DNA from: OLB9 sp041392785
GTDB taxonomy: Bacteria; Bacteroidota; Bacteroidia; Chitinophagales; Saprospiraceae
Assembly: GCA_041392785.1 (NCBI GenBank)
Contig: JAWKLK010000007.1
Span: 62,001 to 126,000 of the forward strand
Direction of reading: 5' to 3'
Length of the DNA: 64,000 bases
The translations under genes were made by a program, and so were the position numbers. Below are positions 54,630 through 63,600 of the stretch, one piece after another. Under the pieces are notes generated by a model. It was not told the origin of the DNA. It searched no databases and saw only the letters and a list, made by a program, of their open reading frames with translations. Within the stretch, counting starts at the first letter, position 1, and the number at the start of each line of letters is the position of its first letter.

Positions 54630-54639
54630 ATTATCTTTG
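54611..54639 (+). promoter_or_regulatory. Bacteroidota-type promoter of merC-domain gene
   Basis: TTG at 54611-54613, 18 bases, then perfect TATCTTTG at 54632-54639. Transcription start near 54645, 13 bases before ATG 54658. The in-frame TTG at 54637 lies in the box and is rejected as start. Confidence 0.65.
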
Positions 54640-54657
54640 TGCCGAAATTGTGGTTTA

Positions 54658-55044
54658 ATGAAGATATTATCCAAGATTAATGCAGATATGGCCGGATTTT
54701 TCACAGCGATGTTGTGTGCGATTCATTGCTCATCCATTCCGGTTCTTATTTCACTAGGGATGCTCAATACAAGTACATGGTTGCATAATCACGCTATAGA
54801 TTGGTTTGTAATCATTACAGGCATTATCATAGCTGGTTACTCATTGATTGGAGATTATTTGAAATTACATAGGCAATCAAGACCACTTATCATAGCAGGA
54901 ATAGGATTTACCTTTCTTATTGTCGGAATGGTTGAACATCATGGTTGGATTTTAATCTTTAGTGTATTGGGTGGCTTGATGGTAGCGTGGGCGCACATGG
55001 TCAATATCTCGCTCAGTAAGACCTGCGCATTAAAAAGTCTGTAA
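54658..55044 (+). CDS. MerC-domain membrane protein
   Basis: A 128-residue protein with four hydrophobic helices and an early CAIHC pair (residues about 18-22) as in MerC, the mercury uptake protein. In Bacteroidota, MerC-domain proteins without other mer genes occur often near Fur/Zur regulators and are thought to handle zinc or another metal. No mer genes (merA, merT, merP) are nearby, so mercury resistance is unlikely. The palindromic operator in front supports metal-responsive control. ATG 54658 is clear. Confidence 0.85.
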   Translation: MKILSKINADMAGFFTAMLCAIHCSSIPVLISLGMLNTSTWLHNHAIDWFVIITGIIIAGYSLIGDYLKLHRQSRPLIIAGIGFTFLIVGMVEHHGWILIFSVLGGLMVAWAHMVNISLSKTCALKSL

Positions 55045-55051
55045 ATTGTGA

Positions 55052-55999
55052 CTAACTCAAGTAGGGTAGTAGGTTATTATAAATTCTGTTTTCAAAATTT
55101 GTAGTATTCTCACGAATGAATGTCTTTCCAGTCACCAGTTCATACAACTCTATATATTTGTCTGAAATAGCTGTGACAATCTGATCATCCATCTCAGGAA
55201 TATTCTGTCCTTCAAGTCCACTAAAACCGTTTAATAGAAGCCATTCTCTAACAAATTCTTTTGACAACTGCTTTGGCTCATCACCAGTTTTAATCGAATT
55301 TTCATAATCTTCCTTATAAAAATAGCGTGAGCTATCAGGTGTGTGAATTTCGTCAATCAAAATGATCTCACCTTTTGAAAATCCGAATTCATATTTAGTA
55401 TCAACCAATATCAATCCACGTTCATTGGCCATTTTTTGACCTAATCCAAACAGATCAAAAGCATAACGTTTAATAATTTCCCAATTTTCTGGTGAAATAT
55501 GTTGATGATTTAATAATTCTTCTTCTGAAATATCAGAATCATGGCCTTCAATAGCCTTTATAGTTGGAGTGATTATAGGCTGTTCAAAAGCTTGGTTTTT
55601 TTTCATGCCTTCCGCAAGGGGCACACCACAGAGGGTTCTTTTACCTAAATTATATGTTCGCCAAGCATGACCAGTAAGATATCCGCGAACCACTACTTCT
55701 ATCCTTATTGGGTCTGCGATAGAACCTATACTGACATTTGGATCTGGGCTCTTCTCATACCAATTGGGAACAATTTCTCTCGTAGCTTCAAGAAAATAGG
55801 CAGCTATCTGATTTAATACCTGGCCTTTGTACGGTATGGCTTTAGGTAAAATATAATCAAATGCTGAAATCCTATCTGTAACAATCGAAACAAATAAGTT
55901 GCCAACCAAGTAAACATCTCTTACTTTACCATGGTAGACGGAACTCTGATTTGGGAAATTGAAATTTGTATTGGATAGAGTATCAATTTTTTCTGACAT
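55052..55999 (-). CDS. purC: Phosphoribosylaminoimidazole-succinocarboxamide synthase
   Basis: Joins CAIR and aspartate in purine synthesis with ATP. The 315 residues (the longer, eukaryote/Bacteroidota-type form) contain YHGKVRDVYLV, the VTDRISAFD motif, VRGYLTGHAWRTYNLG, GLILVDTKYEFGF and LIDEIHTPDSSRYF. It follows the Nudix-like gene by 9 bases and faces the merC gene with a 7-base gap. Confidence 0.95.
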   Translation of the reverse strand: MSEKIDTLSNTNFNFPNQSSVYHGKVRDVYLVGNLFVSIVTDRISAFDYILPKAIPYKGQVLNQIAAYFLEATREIVPNWYEKSPDPNVSIGSIADPIRIEVVVRGYLTGHAWRTYNLGKRTLCGVPLAEGMKKNQAFEQPIITPTIKAIEGHDSDISEEELLNHQHISPENWEIIKRYAFDLFGLGQKMANERGLILVDTKYEFGFSKGEIILIDEIHTPDSSRYFYKEDYENSIKTGDEPKQLSKEFVREWLLLNGFSGLEGQNIPEMDDQIVTAISDKYIELYELVTGKTFIRENTTNFENRIYNNLLPYLS

Positions 56000-56008
56000 G
56001 AATTCAAA

Positions 56009-56443
56009 TCAAAGATTGGTGACAGAGTTTCTATCTAATAGAATATCTTTTAGTTCTTTGATTGCTTTGTATTCATGAGGCAACACCTTTTTGAATGCTT
56101 CTTTGACGGCAAAATAGGTGCCTTTTTCACTTTCAGGTAAATTTTCTTTTACGATTTGTTTTACAAGTCTGACGTCGTGTTTTAGCATACCTCTTATGGA
56201 TGGAATATCATGCCAGTCACCTTCAATGGCTAGTGTTTTAATTTTGTTACCATTTGAGTCTTCCACCATATCCAAATCTATGAGATCAAGGTTTTTTCCA
56301 GCCTGAGACATATGCAGCGTACTACCTTCAGGAATCCGCCAAATATCAGCATCTTTGTCCATCTCATTTTTTATGAGGAAAATTTCAAGACCTTTTTCGT
56401 GGAAGCGATAAATAATCACTCTGGCAAAATCTATAACACTCAT
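56009..56443 (-). CDS. Nudix-like protein lacking a canonical Nudix box
   Basis: A 144-residue cytoplasmic protein. The beginning (ARVIIYRFHEKGLEIFLIKNEMDKD...WRIPEG) reads like the first strands of a Nudix hydrolase, and TLAIEGDWHDIP follows, but the GX5EX7REUXEEXGU box is not present (the nearest helix is GTYFAVKEAFKKVL). It may be a Nudix-fold protein without hydrolase activity or a different family. ATG 56443 is used; a longer frame to 56500 would run through the -7 box and is rejected. Cotranscribed with purC, 9 bases downstream. Confidence 0.6.
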   Translation of the reverse strand: MSVIDFARVIIYRFHEKGLEIFLIKNEMDKDADIWRIPEGSTLHMSQAGKNLDLIDLDMVEDSNGNKIKTLAIEGDWHDIPSIRGMLKHDVRLVKQIVKENLPESEKGTYFAVKEAFKKVLPHEYKAIKELKDILLDRNSVTNL

Positions 56444-56448
56444 ATCTA

Positions 56449-56456
56449 CAAAAATA
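56449..56456 (-). promoter_or_regulatory. TAnnTTTG -7 box, leaderless
   Basis: Perfect TATTTTTG on the minus strand, only 5 bases before the ATG at 56443. Transcription would start at or next to the start codon. A TTG lies 16 bases upstream (56473-56475, minus strand), slightly short of usual spacing. Confidence 0.5.
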
Positions 56457-56562
56457 TAATTGATATTGAATACAAAAATATAAACAATTTTTAAGATCAA
56501 AGTAATAATTGCGAAAATAGTTTAAGATTTTTTATTTAGTGATACCTTACTTTGAGAAAGTG

Positions 56563-57996
56563 TCAGTTTATATATGTCACTGCACCAAACTGTAAAGAAG
56601 ATGTATGAATTTTATCCTTATTTGGACCTATTCCTAGATCTTTACTGAACAGTTGCCTTTGATAGCCACCTTGTAAGAATAGTGAAGTATTTTTTGTAAT
56701 ATTGTATGAAGCTCCTAAACCGAAACCTGCTGATACAAAGTAGCTCTCATCAAAAGATGCATTATGCAGGATGCCTCTGGTAAATGTTTTCTCAGAAAGT
56801 TTGTCTTCTGGTTGTGCAAATCTGCCAGTGACACTGCCATGAACCAAATCATCTGAGATATTATACTCTGCAGCTAAAATGACATTGCATTGTACGCCAC
56901 CACTTAAAAAAACATTTAAATTTTTATATGATAAAGCATCATATTTCATATTAGTATACATAGAACCAATCTTATAATGGATGCGGTCTAGGCTTTTTTC
57001 AAAATAATAACCATCAAATGCTCCATATGTTTCCTTTAATTGCTGTGGGGAGTAACTCTTAGCAGCATACATTGCTCCAAAATCCAAAGCCAATCTTCCT
57101 CGCCTTTGTTCATAAAAAATACTTACAGCATTACTTAGCGCCTCTTTATTGTAAGATGCGAGAGAATATACCTTATCAAAAGGTGTATTTATCATATTTA
57201 CGTCTTTTGAAACCCAAACTCCTAAACCATGCTTGGTATTTTGATGAGGAGTTGTAAATTGCATTGGTACGATCAATGCATACTCTGATTGTGGTTTGTG
57301 TTCTATCGATGGCAAACTTTCTGCTACTACTAGGGTATTTATTTGTGTTTTGGCTGCCACAGAATCTTCATTTATACCGATTTTAGAAGCCAGTGGAATT
57401 AAAAGATGACTGTTTAAATATCCTATATTTACGGAACCACTTTCATTTGGATTTATAGAATGTAATGGTGTTGACTTTTGGGATATTAAAAATGGCAGCT
57501 CAATATCAGATGGTTTTGTTTTCAGCGATTTTATTTTGGTAGTATTTTGATTTCGTATCGATTGTTTGAAATTTCTTGATTCATTGATTTGTGGGGCACG
57601 GTAAAGCTCCGCTGGATCAATATCTGATTTTAACTGAGCAATTTCAATAGGCAAACTATGAGTATCTTTGATTGGAAAGAAAAATCCTGGGAATTTTATA
57701 AAGAGTATTAATGTAAAAAGAAACATGATACTCTCAATCGTTTTAGCGGAGTAAATGGTGTCCTTTCTCTGTTTTATCAAATTTAATCTCCATTTCAATG
57801 TGGTCCAATGCGCATCATTAAATGACTTAGGTATTGTGCTTAGTTTTTTATTGACTTCAGCATCATATTTCTCTGCATTTTGTATAGGATGGTCAATGTG
57901 ATCAAGTTTGGACTCCAATAAACTCCATGTGTCTTTATTTTGTAACTTGTCAATCTTGTCAAGTTTCGACTTGATTAAGTCATCAAAATCATTCAT
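56563..57996 (-). CDS. Putative anti-sigma partner with tandem N-terminal repeat and beta-barrel-like C-terminus
   Basis: A 477-residue membrane protein, probably the regulator of the sigma factor whose gene overlaps it by 8 bases. Residues 1-80 hold two similar helical segments 40 residues apart (FDDLIKSKLDKI...DTWSLLESKLD and YDAEVNKKLSTI...AHWTTLKWRLN; Trp24 and Trp64 align). One transmembrane helix spans about 87-107. A Ser/Asn-rich linker (110-240) leads to a domain at about 245-477 with alternating beta strands (NLNVFLSGGVQCNVILAAEY, GASYNITKNTSLFLQGGYQRQ, SSLQFGAVTYIN) like an outer-membrane barrel. I do not recognise the N-terminal repeat. ATG 57996 is chosen over GTG 58002. Confidence 0.65.
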   Translation of the reverse strand: MNDFDDLIKSKLDKIDKLQNKDTWSLLESKLDHIDHPIQNAEKYDAEVNKKLSTIPKSFNDAHWTTLKWRLNLIKQRKDTIYSAKTIESIMFLFTLILFIKFPGFFFPIKDTHSLPIEIAQLKSDIDPAELYRAPQINESRNFKQSIRNQNTTKIKSLKTKPSDIELPFLISQKSTPLHSINPNESGSVNIGYLNSHLLIPLASKIGINEDSVAAKTQINTLVVAESLPSIEHKPQSEYALIVPMQFTTPHQNTKHGLGVWVSKDVNMINTPFDKVYSLASYNKEALSNAVSIFYEQRRGRLALDFGAMYAAKSYSPQQLKETYGAFDGYYFEKSLDRIHYKIGSMYTNMKYDALSYKNLNVFLSGGVQCNVILAAEYNISDDLVHGSVTGRFAQPEDKLSEKTFTRGILHNASFDESYFVSAGFGLGASYNITKNTSLFLQGGYQRQLFSKDLGIGPNKDKIHTSSLQFGAVTYIN

Positions 57997-58558
57997 CTCC
58001 ACGCTTAAATTTTAATGTTGCCTCTAAAACCCATCTCAACTTCGCTCTGGCTTTCACCAAATTTGATCTACTTGTGCTCTCTGTGATACTCAATTTTTCT
58101 GCTATTTCCTTATGAGAATATCCTTCTATGACATATAGATTAAATATGGAACGATACGAAAGGGGTAATTGCTGCAAAGCCATTAAAATTTCTTCGGCGC
58201 TCATGCTGCTTATGACATTTACATCATGCGTAGAAATAGCATAAGCTTTTTCAATAGGTTCTGTTTTTCTTCTTATTTCTTTCCTATAATAGTCGATAGC
58301 GGTATTCACCATTATTGTTCGCATCCAGGCATGTAGTGATGTACCTATCGTAAATTTATTGAGGGATTTGAAAATTTTTATAAAGCCTTCATGTAGGATA
58401 TCCAATGCATCGTCTTCATTATTTGCATACCGAATGGTGATTGCCATCATCGGTGAATAATAGGATTCATATAGTTGTTTCTGAGCCCATCGTTCTTCGT
58501 TGATGCAAGCATTTAGGAAGCTATGTTCCTGTAAATCTGTATGTAATAGAATATCCAT
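57989..58558 (-). CDS. RNA polymerase ECF-type sigma factor
   Basis: A 189-residue sigma-70 family protein with only regions 2 and 4. Region 2 has YANNEDDALDILHEGFIKIFKSL and HAWMRTIMVNTAIDYYRK; region 4 has LQQLPLSYRSIFNLYVIEGYSHKEIAEKLSITESTSRSNLVKARAKL with a helix-turn-helix. It should direct polymerase to a small regulon, probably including envelope genes, and be held by the membrane protein encoded next (8-base overlap). Upstream on the minus strand TACCTTTA (58563-58570) lies 4 bases from the ATG, so a leaderless, perhaps self-regulated, transcript is possible. Confidence 0.93.
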   Translation of the reverse strand: MDILLHTDLQEHSFLNACINEERWAQKQLYESYYSPMMAITIRYANNEDDALDILHEGFIKIFKSLNKFTIGTSLHAWMRTIMVNTAIDYYRKEIRRKTEPIEKAYAISTHDVNVISSMSAEEILMALQQLPLSYRSIFNLYVIEGYSHKEIAEKLSITESTSRSNLVKARAKLRWVLEATLKFKRGDE

Positions 58559-58716
58559 GACTTAAAGGTAAATTCAAATCTGGATTTGAGAAAATTTTTT
58601 CTAAATAAAATGTAAATTACTTTAAATTTTTAAGAATATTTTAAGTAAAACTGTCCTTATGACAACAATTTTAAGATTCTTACAACTTAAAGTAACTGAA
58701 TTACAAGTCTACTGAG

Positions 58717-59742
58717 TTACATTTTTACATTGAGAAGACCTATTAATTCTTTAACTTCCTTAATAGTTTTCTGTGCTACTTTGCGTATTTCCAAAGATGA
58801 TTCTTTTATTTGTTCCTTTATCAACTTTTTATCACTCTGAAGGCTTAGTTTTTTTTGTATAAAGGGTTTGTTTAATTGAATAAGACTGTCTGCTGTAGCT
58901 TGTTTTAGATCGACATACTTTAGGGCACCATTTTTGTAATCGGTCATGAGAGATTGATGGGCTTCTAGATTGTCACATGCACGAATTATTTCAAAAAGAT
59001 TCCTTACGCCTTCTGCCATATCTTCATTTTGACCTATGCCGGTATCAGTCACAGCTGATTTTATTTGTCTTCGAATGGTGACTTCATCAGCGAAAAGATT
59101 GATATAATGTTTTTCGCCTGCTGATTTAGACATTTTTCGAGAAGGATCCGCTGTGGATCTAATTTTTGGGGTTTCAGTAAGCAAGATTTCTGGAAGAACA
59201 AAATATTCCTTGCCCACCTGACTATTAAATCTTAAGGCAATGTCCCTTGTCAATTCAAGATGCTGTTCTTGGTCTTTTCCTACAGGTACAAAATCTGCTT
59301 TATATATCAAAATATCAGCAGCTTGCAAAACAGGATAATCTAGTAAACCAACTGAAATGAAATCGTCTTTTTGCCCTTCATTCAATTGTTGAATCTTATC
59401 CTTAAATTGTGTCATCCTTTGAAGTTGTCCATAAGAACAATAACAATTGAAAATCCAAGTTAATTCAGCATGTTCAGGCACCAATGACTGTATAAAAATA
59501 TACTTCGGATCGACACCAACTGCTATTAAATTTATCGCCATTTCCCAAGTATTAGTTCTCAATGCCGTAGGTGTAAATGGCATTGTCATGGCATGATAAT
59601 CCACTACACTGAAAAAACAATTATATTTTTCTTGTAATACTGTCCAATTTTTTATGGCGCCAAAATAATTTCCAAAATGTATATCTCCGGTAGGTTGAAT
59701 ACCAGATAATACTGTTTTTGCAGTAAGATTTGTGTTGGTCAT
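58717..59742 (-). CDS. trpS: Tryptophanyl-tRNA synthetase
   Basis: Charges tRNA-Trp. The 341-residue class I synthetase has the HIGH-type motif in SGIQPTGDIHFGNYFGAI, the tryptophan-pocket region VDYHAMT and DYPVLQAADIL, and the KMSKS motif in DPSRKMSKSAGE. Length is normal for bacteria. It follows the PASTA gene by 18 bases and is the last gene of that unit. No T-box or trp leader is visible. Confidence 0.96.
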   Translation of the reverse strand: MTNTNLTAKTVLSGIQPTGDIHFGNYFGAIKNWTVLQEKYNCFFSVVDYHAMTMPFTPTALRTNTWEMAINLIAVGVDPKYIFIQSLVPEHAELTWIFNCYCSYGQLQRMTQFKDKIQQLNEGQKDDFISVGLLDYPVLQAADILIYKADFVPVGKDQEQHLELTRDIALRFNSQVGKEYFVLPEILLTETPKIRSTADPSRKMSKSAGEKHYINLFADEVTIRRQIKSAVTDTGIGQNEDMAEGVRNLFEIIRACDNLEAHQSLMTDYKNGALKYVDLKQATADSLIQLNKPFIQKKLSLQSDKKLIKEQIKESSLEIRKVAQKTIKEVKELIGLLNVKM

Positions 59743-59760
59743 ATTAAGGGATTTTTATTG

Positions 59761-60588
59761 CTATTGGCAGTTAGCTGGTTTTTCAGAAGAGACTGTAACA
59801 CTGACTTTTTCACCCATTTTTATATTTGTAATACCATCATATGGAGGGTTTTGGGCTATAATATACAGAGTCCCATCTGGTTCTGAGAAACCTTTTTTGG
59901 TAACATTGCCCATTTCCAATTTATTTGTAGATAACAGGAATTTTGCTTCTTCTATATCAAGACAACGAAGGTCAGGAACAGTCACATCTCCTCCATCTTG
60001 GCGAGAAAGTATAAACTCTAAAACAGTCCCTTTAGTGATAGCCACATCATCTTTTCTTATATTTTTATCCACAATAAGATCACCTTTATAGTAGACTTCT
60101 AGAATATGATTTGGCTCTCCTGGGTCATATTTATAGTCTTTTACTACACAATCAATATCTCTATACTTGAGTTCTGTTTTCTTTTGCTCGAAAGCATTTC
60201 CATATAATACAGGTAAGTCTTTTACTAAAATGCTCTCTGAGCCATATTTCGTTATCGTAACATATACCTTTCTATTCTCTTTGACCAAGGCATGAGGCTT
60301 TGGGTTTTGTTCAGTGATGATTCCTCCTGCCTTGCTAACTATGAAAATAGAGTCATTTACTATCATCTCAAATGATTTGTCATTTGCCAGTGACTTGGCT
60401 TCTTCAATATTCATTCCAAGAAATTGGGGTAACTCTAGCTTCTGACCATGATTAGTATAAATTCGTAACCACAACAGTGTAAGAAGTATCAAAAGAATGA
60501 ATATTCCAAAAATAATCAACAATTGTTTTAAAAAAGTGCTACTTTTAAGATAGGCTATAAACCCGTTGTTATCACTTTTATTTGCCAT
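59761..60588 (-). CDS. PASTA-domain membrane protein
   Basis: A 275-residue protein with a short cytoplasmic tail, one transmembrane helix (about 21-43) and three extracytoplasmic PASTA domains (about 52-115, 118-195 and 203-272; for example LPQFLGMNIEEAKSLANDKSF and VPDLRCLDIEEAKFLLSTNKL). PASTA domains bind peptidoglycan fragments or beta-lactams in kinases and PBP2x; here there is no kinase or transpeptidase domain, the usual state in Bacteroidota. Possibly a cell-wall sensor or scaffold. It lies between the metalloprotease gene and trpS. Confidence 0.9.
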   Translation of the reverse strand: MANKSDNNGFIAYLKSSTFLKQLLIIFGIFILLILLTLLWLRIYTNHGQKLELPQFLGMNIEEAKSLANDKSFEMIVNDSIFIVSKAGGIITEQNPKPHALVKENRKVYVTITKYGSESILVKDLPVLYGNAFEQKKTELKYRDIDCVVKDYKYDPGEPNHILEVYYKGDLIVDKNIRKDDVAITKGTVLEFILSRQDGGDVTVPDLRCLDIEEAKFLLSTNKLEMGNVTKKGFSEPDGTLYIIAQNPPYDGITNIKMGEKVSVTVSSEKPANCQ

Positions 60589-60623
60589 ACAAATGATTAG
60601 GATGTTGTTAGTTAATGGAAAAA

Positions 60624-63600
60624 CTACATTTTAACCACTTTTTTACTTATGGTTTTTCCTTCTGAAATAAGTTGAATAAGATAAATCCCTTTATCCCAAT
60701 TATTTGTATTCAATGAAGAAATTCCTTCTTGAACCAATACACTCTCCATTTCCTGACCCTTGCTATTATATACTTTGATATTCCCTTTTACCTGAGTAGA
60801 TAATGTGAGTTTTTCATTTACTGGATTTGGATAAATATGCAATGCCGATTGTGATAATTCATCTAAAGTTCCTGATGGGAAATCAGAGTTGCGATCTATC
60901 TCGAACCTAGTGATTGGTACCCAACCACCAAGTTCATCGCTTGCTAAAAAATCAAATCCATCTGATCCCTCAAAATTGTCCAATGATTTATAACTAAGTA
61001 ATCCATCGTTTATATCCTTTTGAGTAAGAACCGTTCCAATTGTGATCACGTTGTCATTAAATTGCAATTGACCGTGGTTTGGAAGTGTAACAATTGTGAT
61101 TTTTATCTCTTGGCTTGTATTATTGTTGTCTAAAATTTCCAGTAATGACTTGGTAATTTGTCTAGTATCAGTAGGATACATTTCTAAAGTGTTATTAGTG
61201 GCAATATACGGTTGATCTAGCACTACATTGGAACAAATCTCTAATTCAAAGCTGATCAATTGGCCACCGCCACCAGATTGGGTGTCATCAACTTTTAGTA
61301 TCCATTCACCCAAAGCATTTTCTCCATTAAAATTTGAAAGTGCAATATCTGGTTTGTAAATGTTACCCGTGTTTATAGGACAAGCAAAAAATTTGGGTGC
61401 CTGATCATCCAATCCTACATTGACATTGATACCAGTAGGACACTTTTTACTCCATAACACACTTGATTTACCGGAAGGTGCAATCAATGTCACTACCAAA
61501 TCCGAAACTCTAGAGTGGGTCATGGTTATTTTAGGGATATTGAGGTCATTCACTGTACCATTGACATTTACAGCCAAAGGTAATGTAACGCTTGGCGTAC
61601 CTGATGATGTAATATTAATTTGGTTATCACCAGTATTCTGTATTGAACAACTTTGTGCTTCTGTAACAAAAGCATGGATTGATGACCAATCTCCATCCTT
61701 ACATGAATTCTTACCTCTTACTCTCCAAAAGTAAATTTTTGCTTTTTCCAACGTGATAGCAGATTTTACTTGTGTTTCCTCAGTGTTTTTCGTAAAAATC
61801 AAGACACTACTCTCAAAAGATGGATTTGTTGCTACCTCCAAGTCATAAGATTCTGCGTCACCGATATCATTCCATTCAAATGTTGGTAAGGCATTCTCTC
61901 CTGAAGCTCCTTGAATCGGATTAGTCAATTCAAGACTATTCAAATTTGTTGTTTTAAATGTAGCAAAGATAAGTCTTTCTAAAGTATCAATATTTTTAGC
62001 GAATGCTTTTACTACAATATTACCAGTAAAGTTCGATTGAAGATTTTCTGTATTTAAATTTAATGTTGTTTTTTCTCCTGGCAGTACTGATTCTTTTGAA
62101 AAACTCCCAATAACTCCAGATGGTAATCCTTCCAATTCAAAATGAATTGAATCCGATAGTCCACCATAGCCTGTTGTATTCAATTCAATCTCGAATGGTG
62201 CTGGTTGACATAGATTTAGTGTTGTATGCGGAAGATCAAAATACACTGTTGGAGTAGTAGGAGGATCAATTCTAGAAGAGCTATATGAACTATTCAAGAA
62301 AATATTGTCAACAGCTTTGATTACAATTCTAAAAAATCTTGTTTCTCTGTTAGGAATAATAACATCTTGAGAACCGTCATTTGGTGTTCCCTCCATTAAT
62401 AGAATCAAATTTGGATCTGAATCATTTAGAGCTGAATTGATGGATCCATAGATATTGACAAATTTTGTATTAATTGGTGCTTTGTCAGTATTGGCAACAT
62501 TCCAAGTCACATTTATTTTGTCCCCAAATTTGAAATTTTGTGTAGCTTGAGGATAAGTGACTTCAAATGGTCCAGCCTGATCTGAAAAAGAAAATTTATA
62601 ATCTTCCCAAACAATACCAGCTCCGATTGGATTATTATCCCTGACAGTAAGTCTCAAGTTGATATCCCTTGAAACACTAGGCAGTGCCTCTGAATCAGGC
62701 CTTTTGCCAGTTACGATATCATTGATAGAAGGGAAATATCTAATGCCACTCGTGCTAGGTTTGGTAGACCTGAATAATGGTCCATTTACAGCTGTATTTG
62801 TACCCAATTCTAGTTCTGGTCCTGTATCAATTTGTTCCCAGCAATAAGTTAAATTATCGCCATCTTCATCTGTAGCAGTTCCATTTAATGAAAAAGGGGT
62901 TGAAATAGGTACCACATATGTTCCAGAAGGCAAATCAATTTCTGGAAAGTGATTATCCAACAATTCTTTTTCAGCACATGTGTGTGCTGTTACACCTCCA
63001 GTGGTGTAATTCCGCATTTGTTCTAAAGAAATATTATGAAAATAAGCATCATTATCACCTGCCACATTGTCTGAACTACATGATCCTGCATAAGACATGA
63101 TCGTGGTTCCACTACCTGGTTCAACCGCAGTGGAAGATGCTCGCTGATCTGTGTAAGCTTCACATCTATTCCAAGTGTGGGATGCACTGAACTGATGGCC
63201 TACTTCATGCGCCATGACTCTTGTGACAATATTGGACAAATCATTATTATTGTTGCATGTGACACCATTTCCTTTATTTGATCGGCATAGGGATCCTAGC
63301 TGAGCAACACCTCCAATATCAAAACAAATGGATAGCACGTGACCAATTTGAAAACCACTCGTTCCACCCAATAAGTTTGATAAGATGGTTGTATTTCCAC
63401 CTAATATTGATTTCCCCTTATCAGAATCTGTGTAAGGATCTGTATCAGGATCTAAGAAAATTAATTTATCGTTGTCATTAATTATAGTAAATGAGACAGC
63501 CAATTCAGTTTCATAAATACTGTTCATTCTTGTAACCATAGTATTTATATCTGCAAGACATTTTTCTACTGTTCCTCTTCGTGCCACTGCACCCCATTCT

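Noticed and set aside
54658..55044. Mercury resistance determinant
   Set aside because: Only a MerC domain is present; merR, merT, merP and merA are absent from the neighbourhood.
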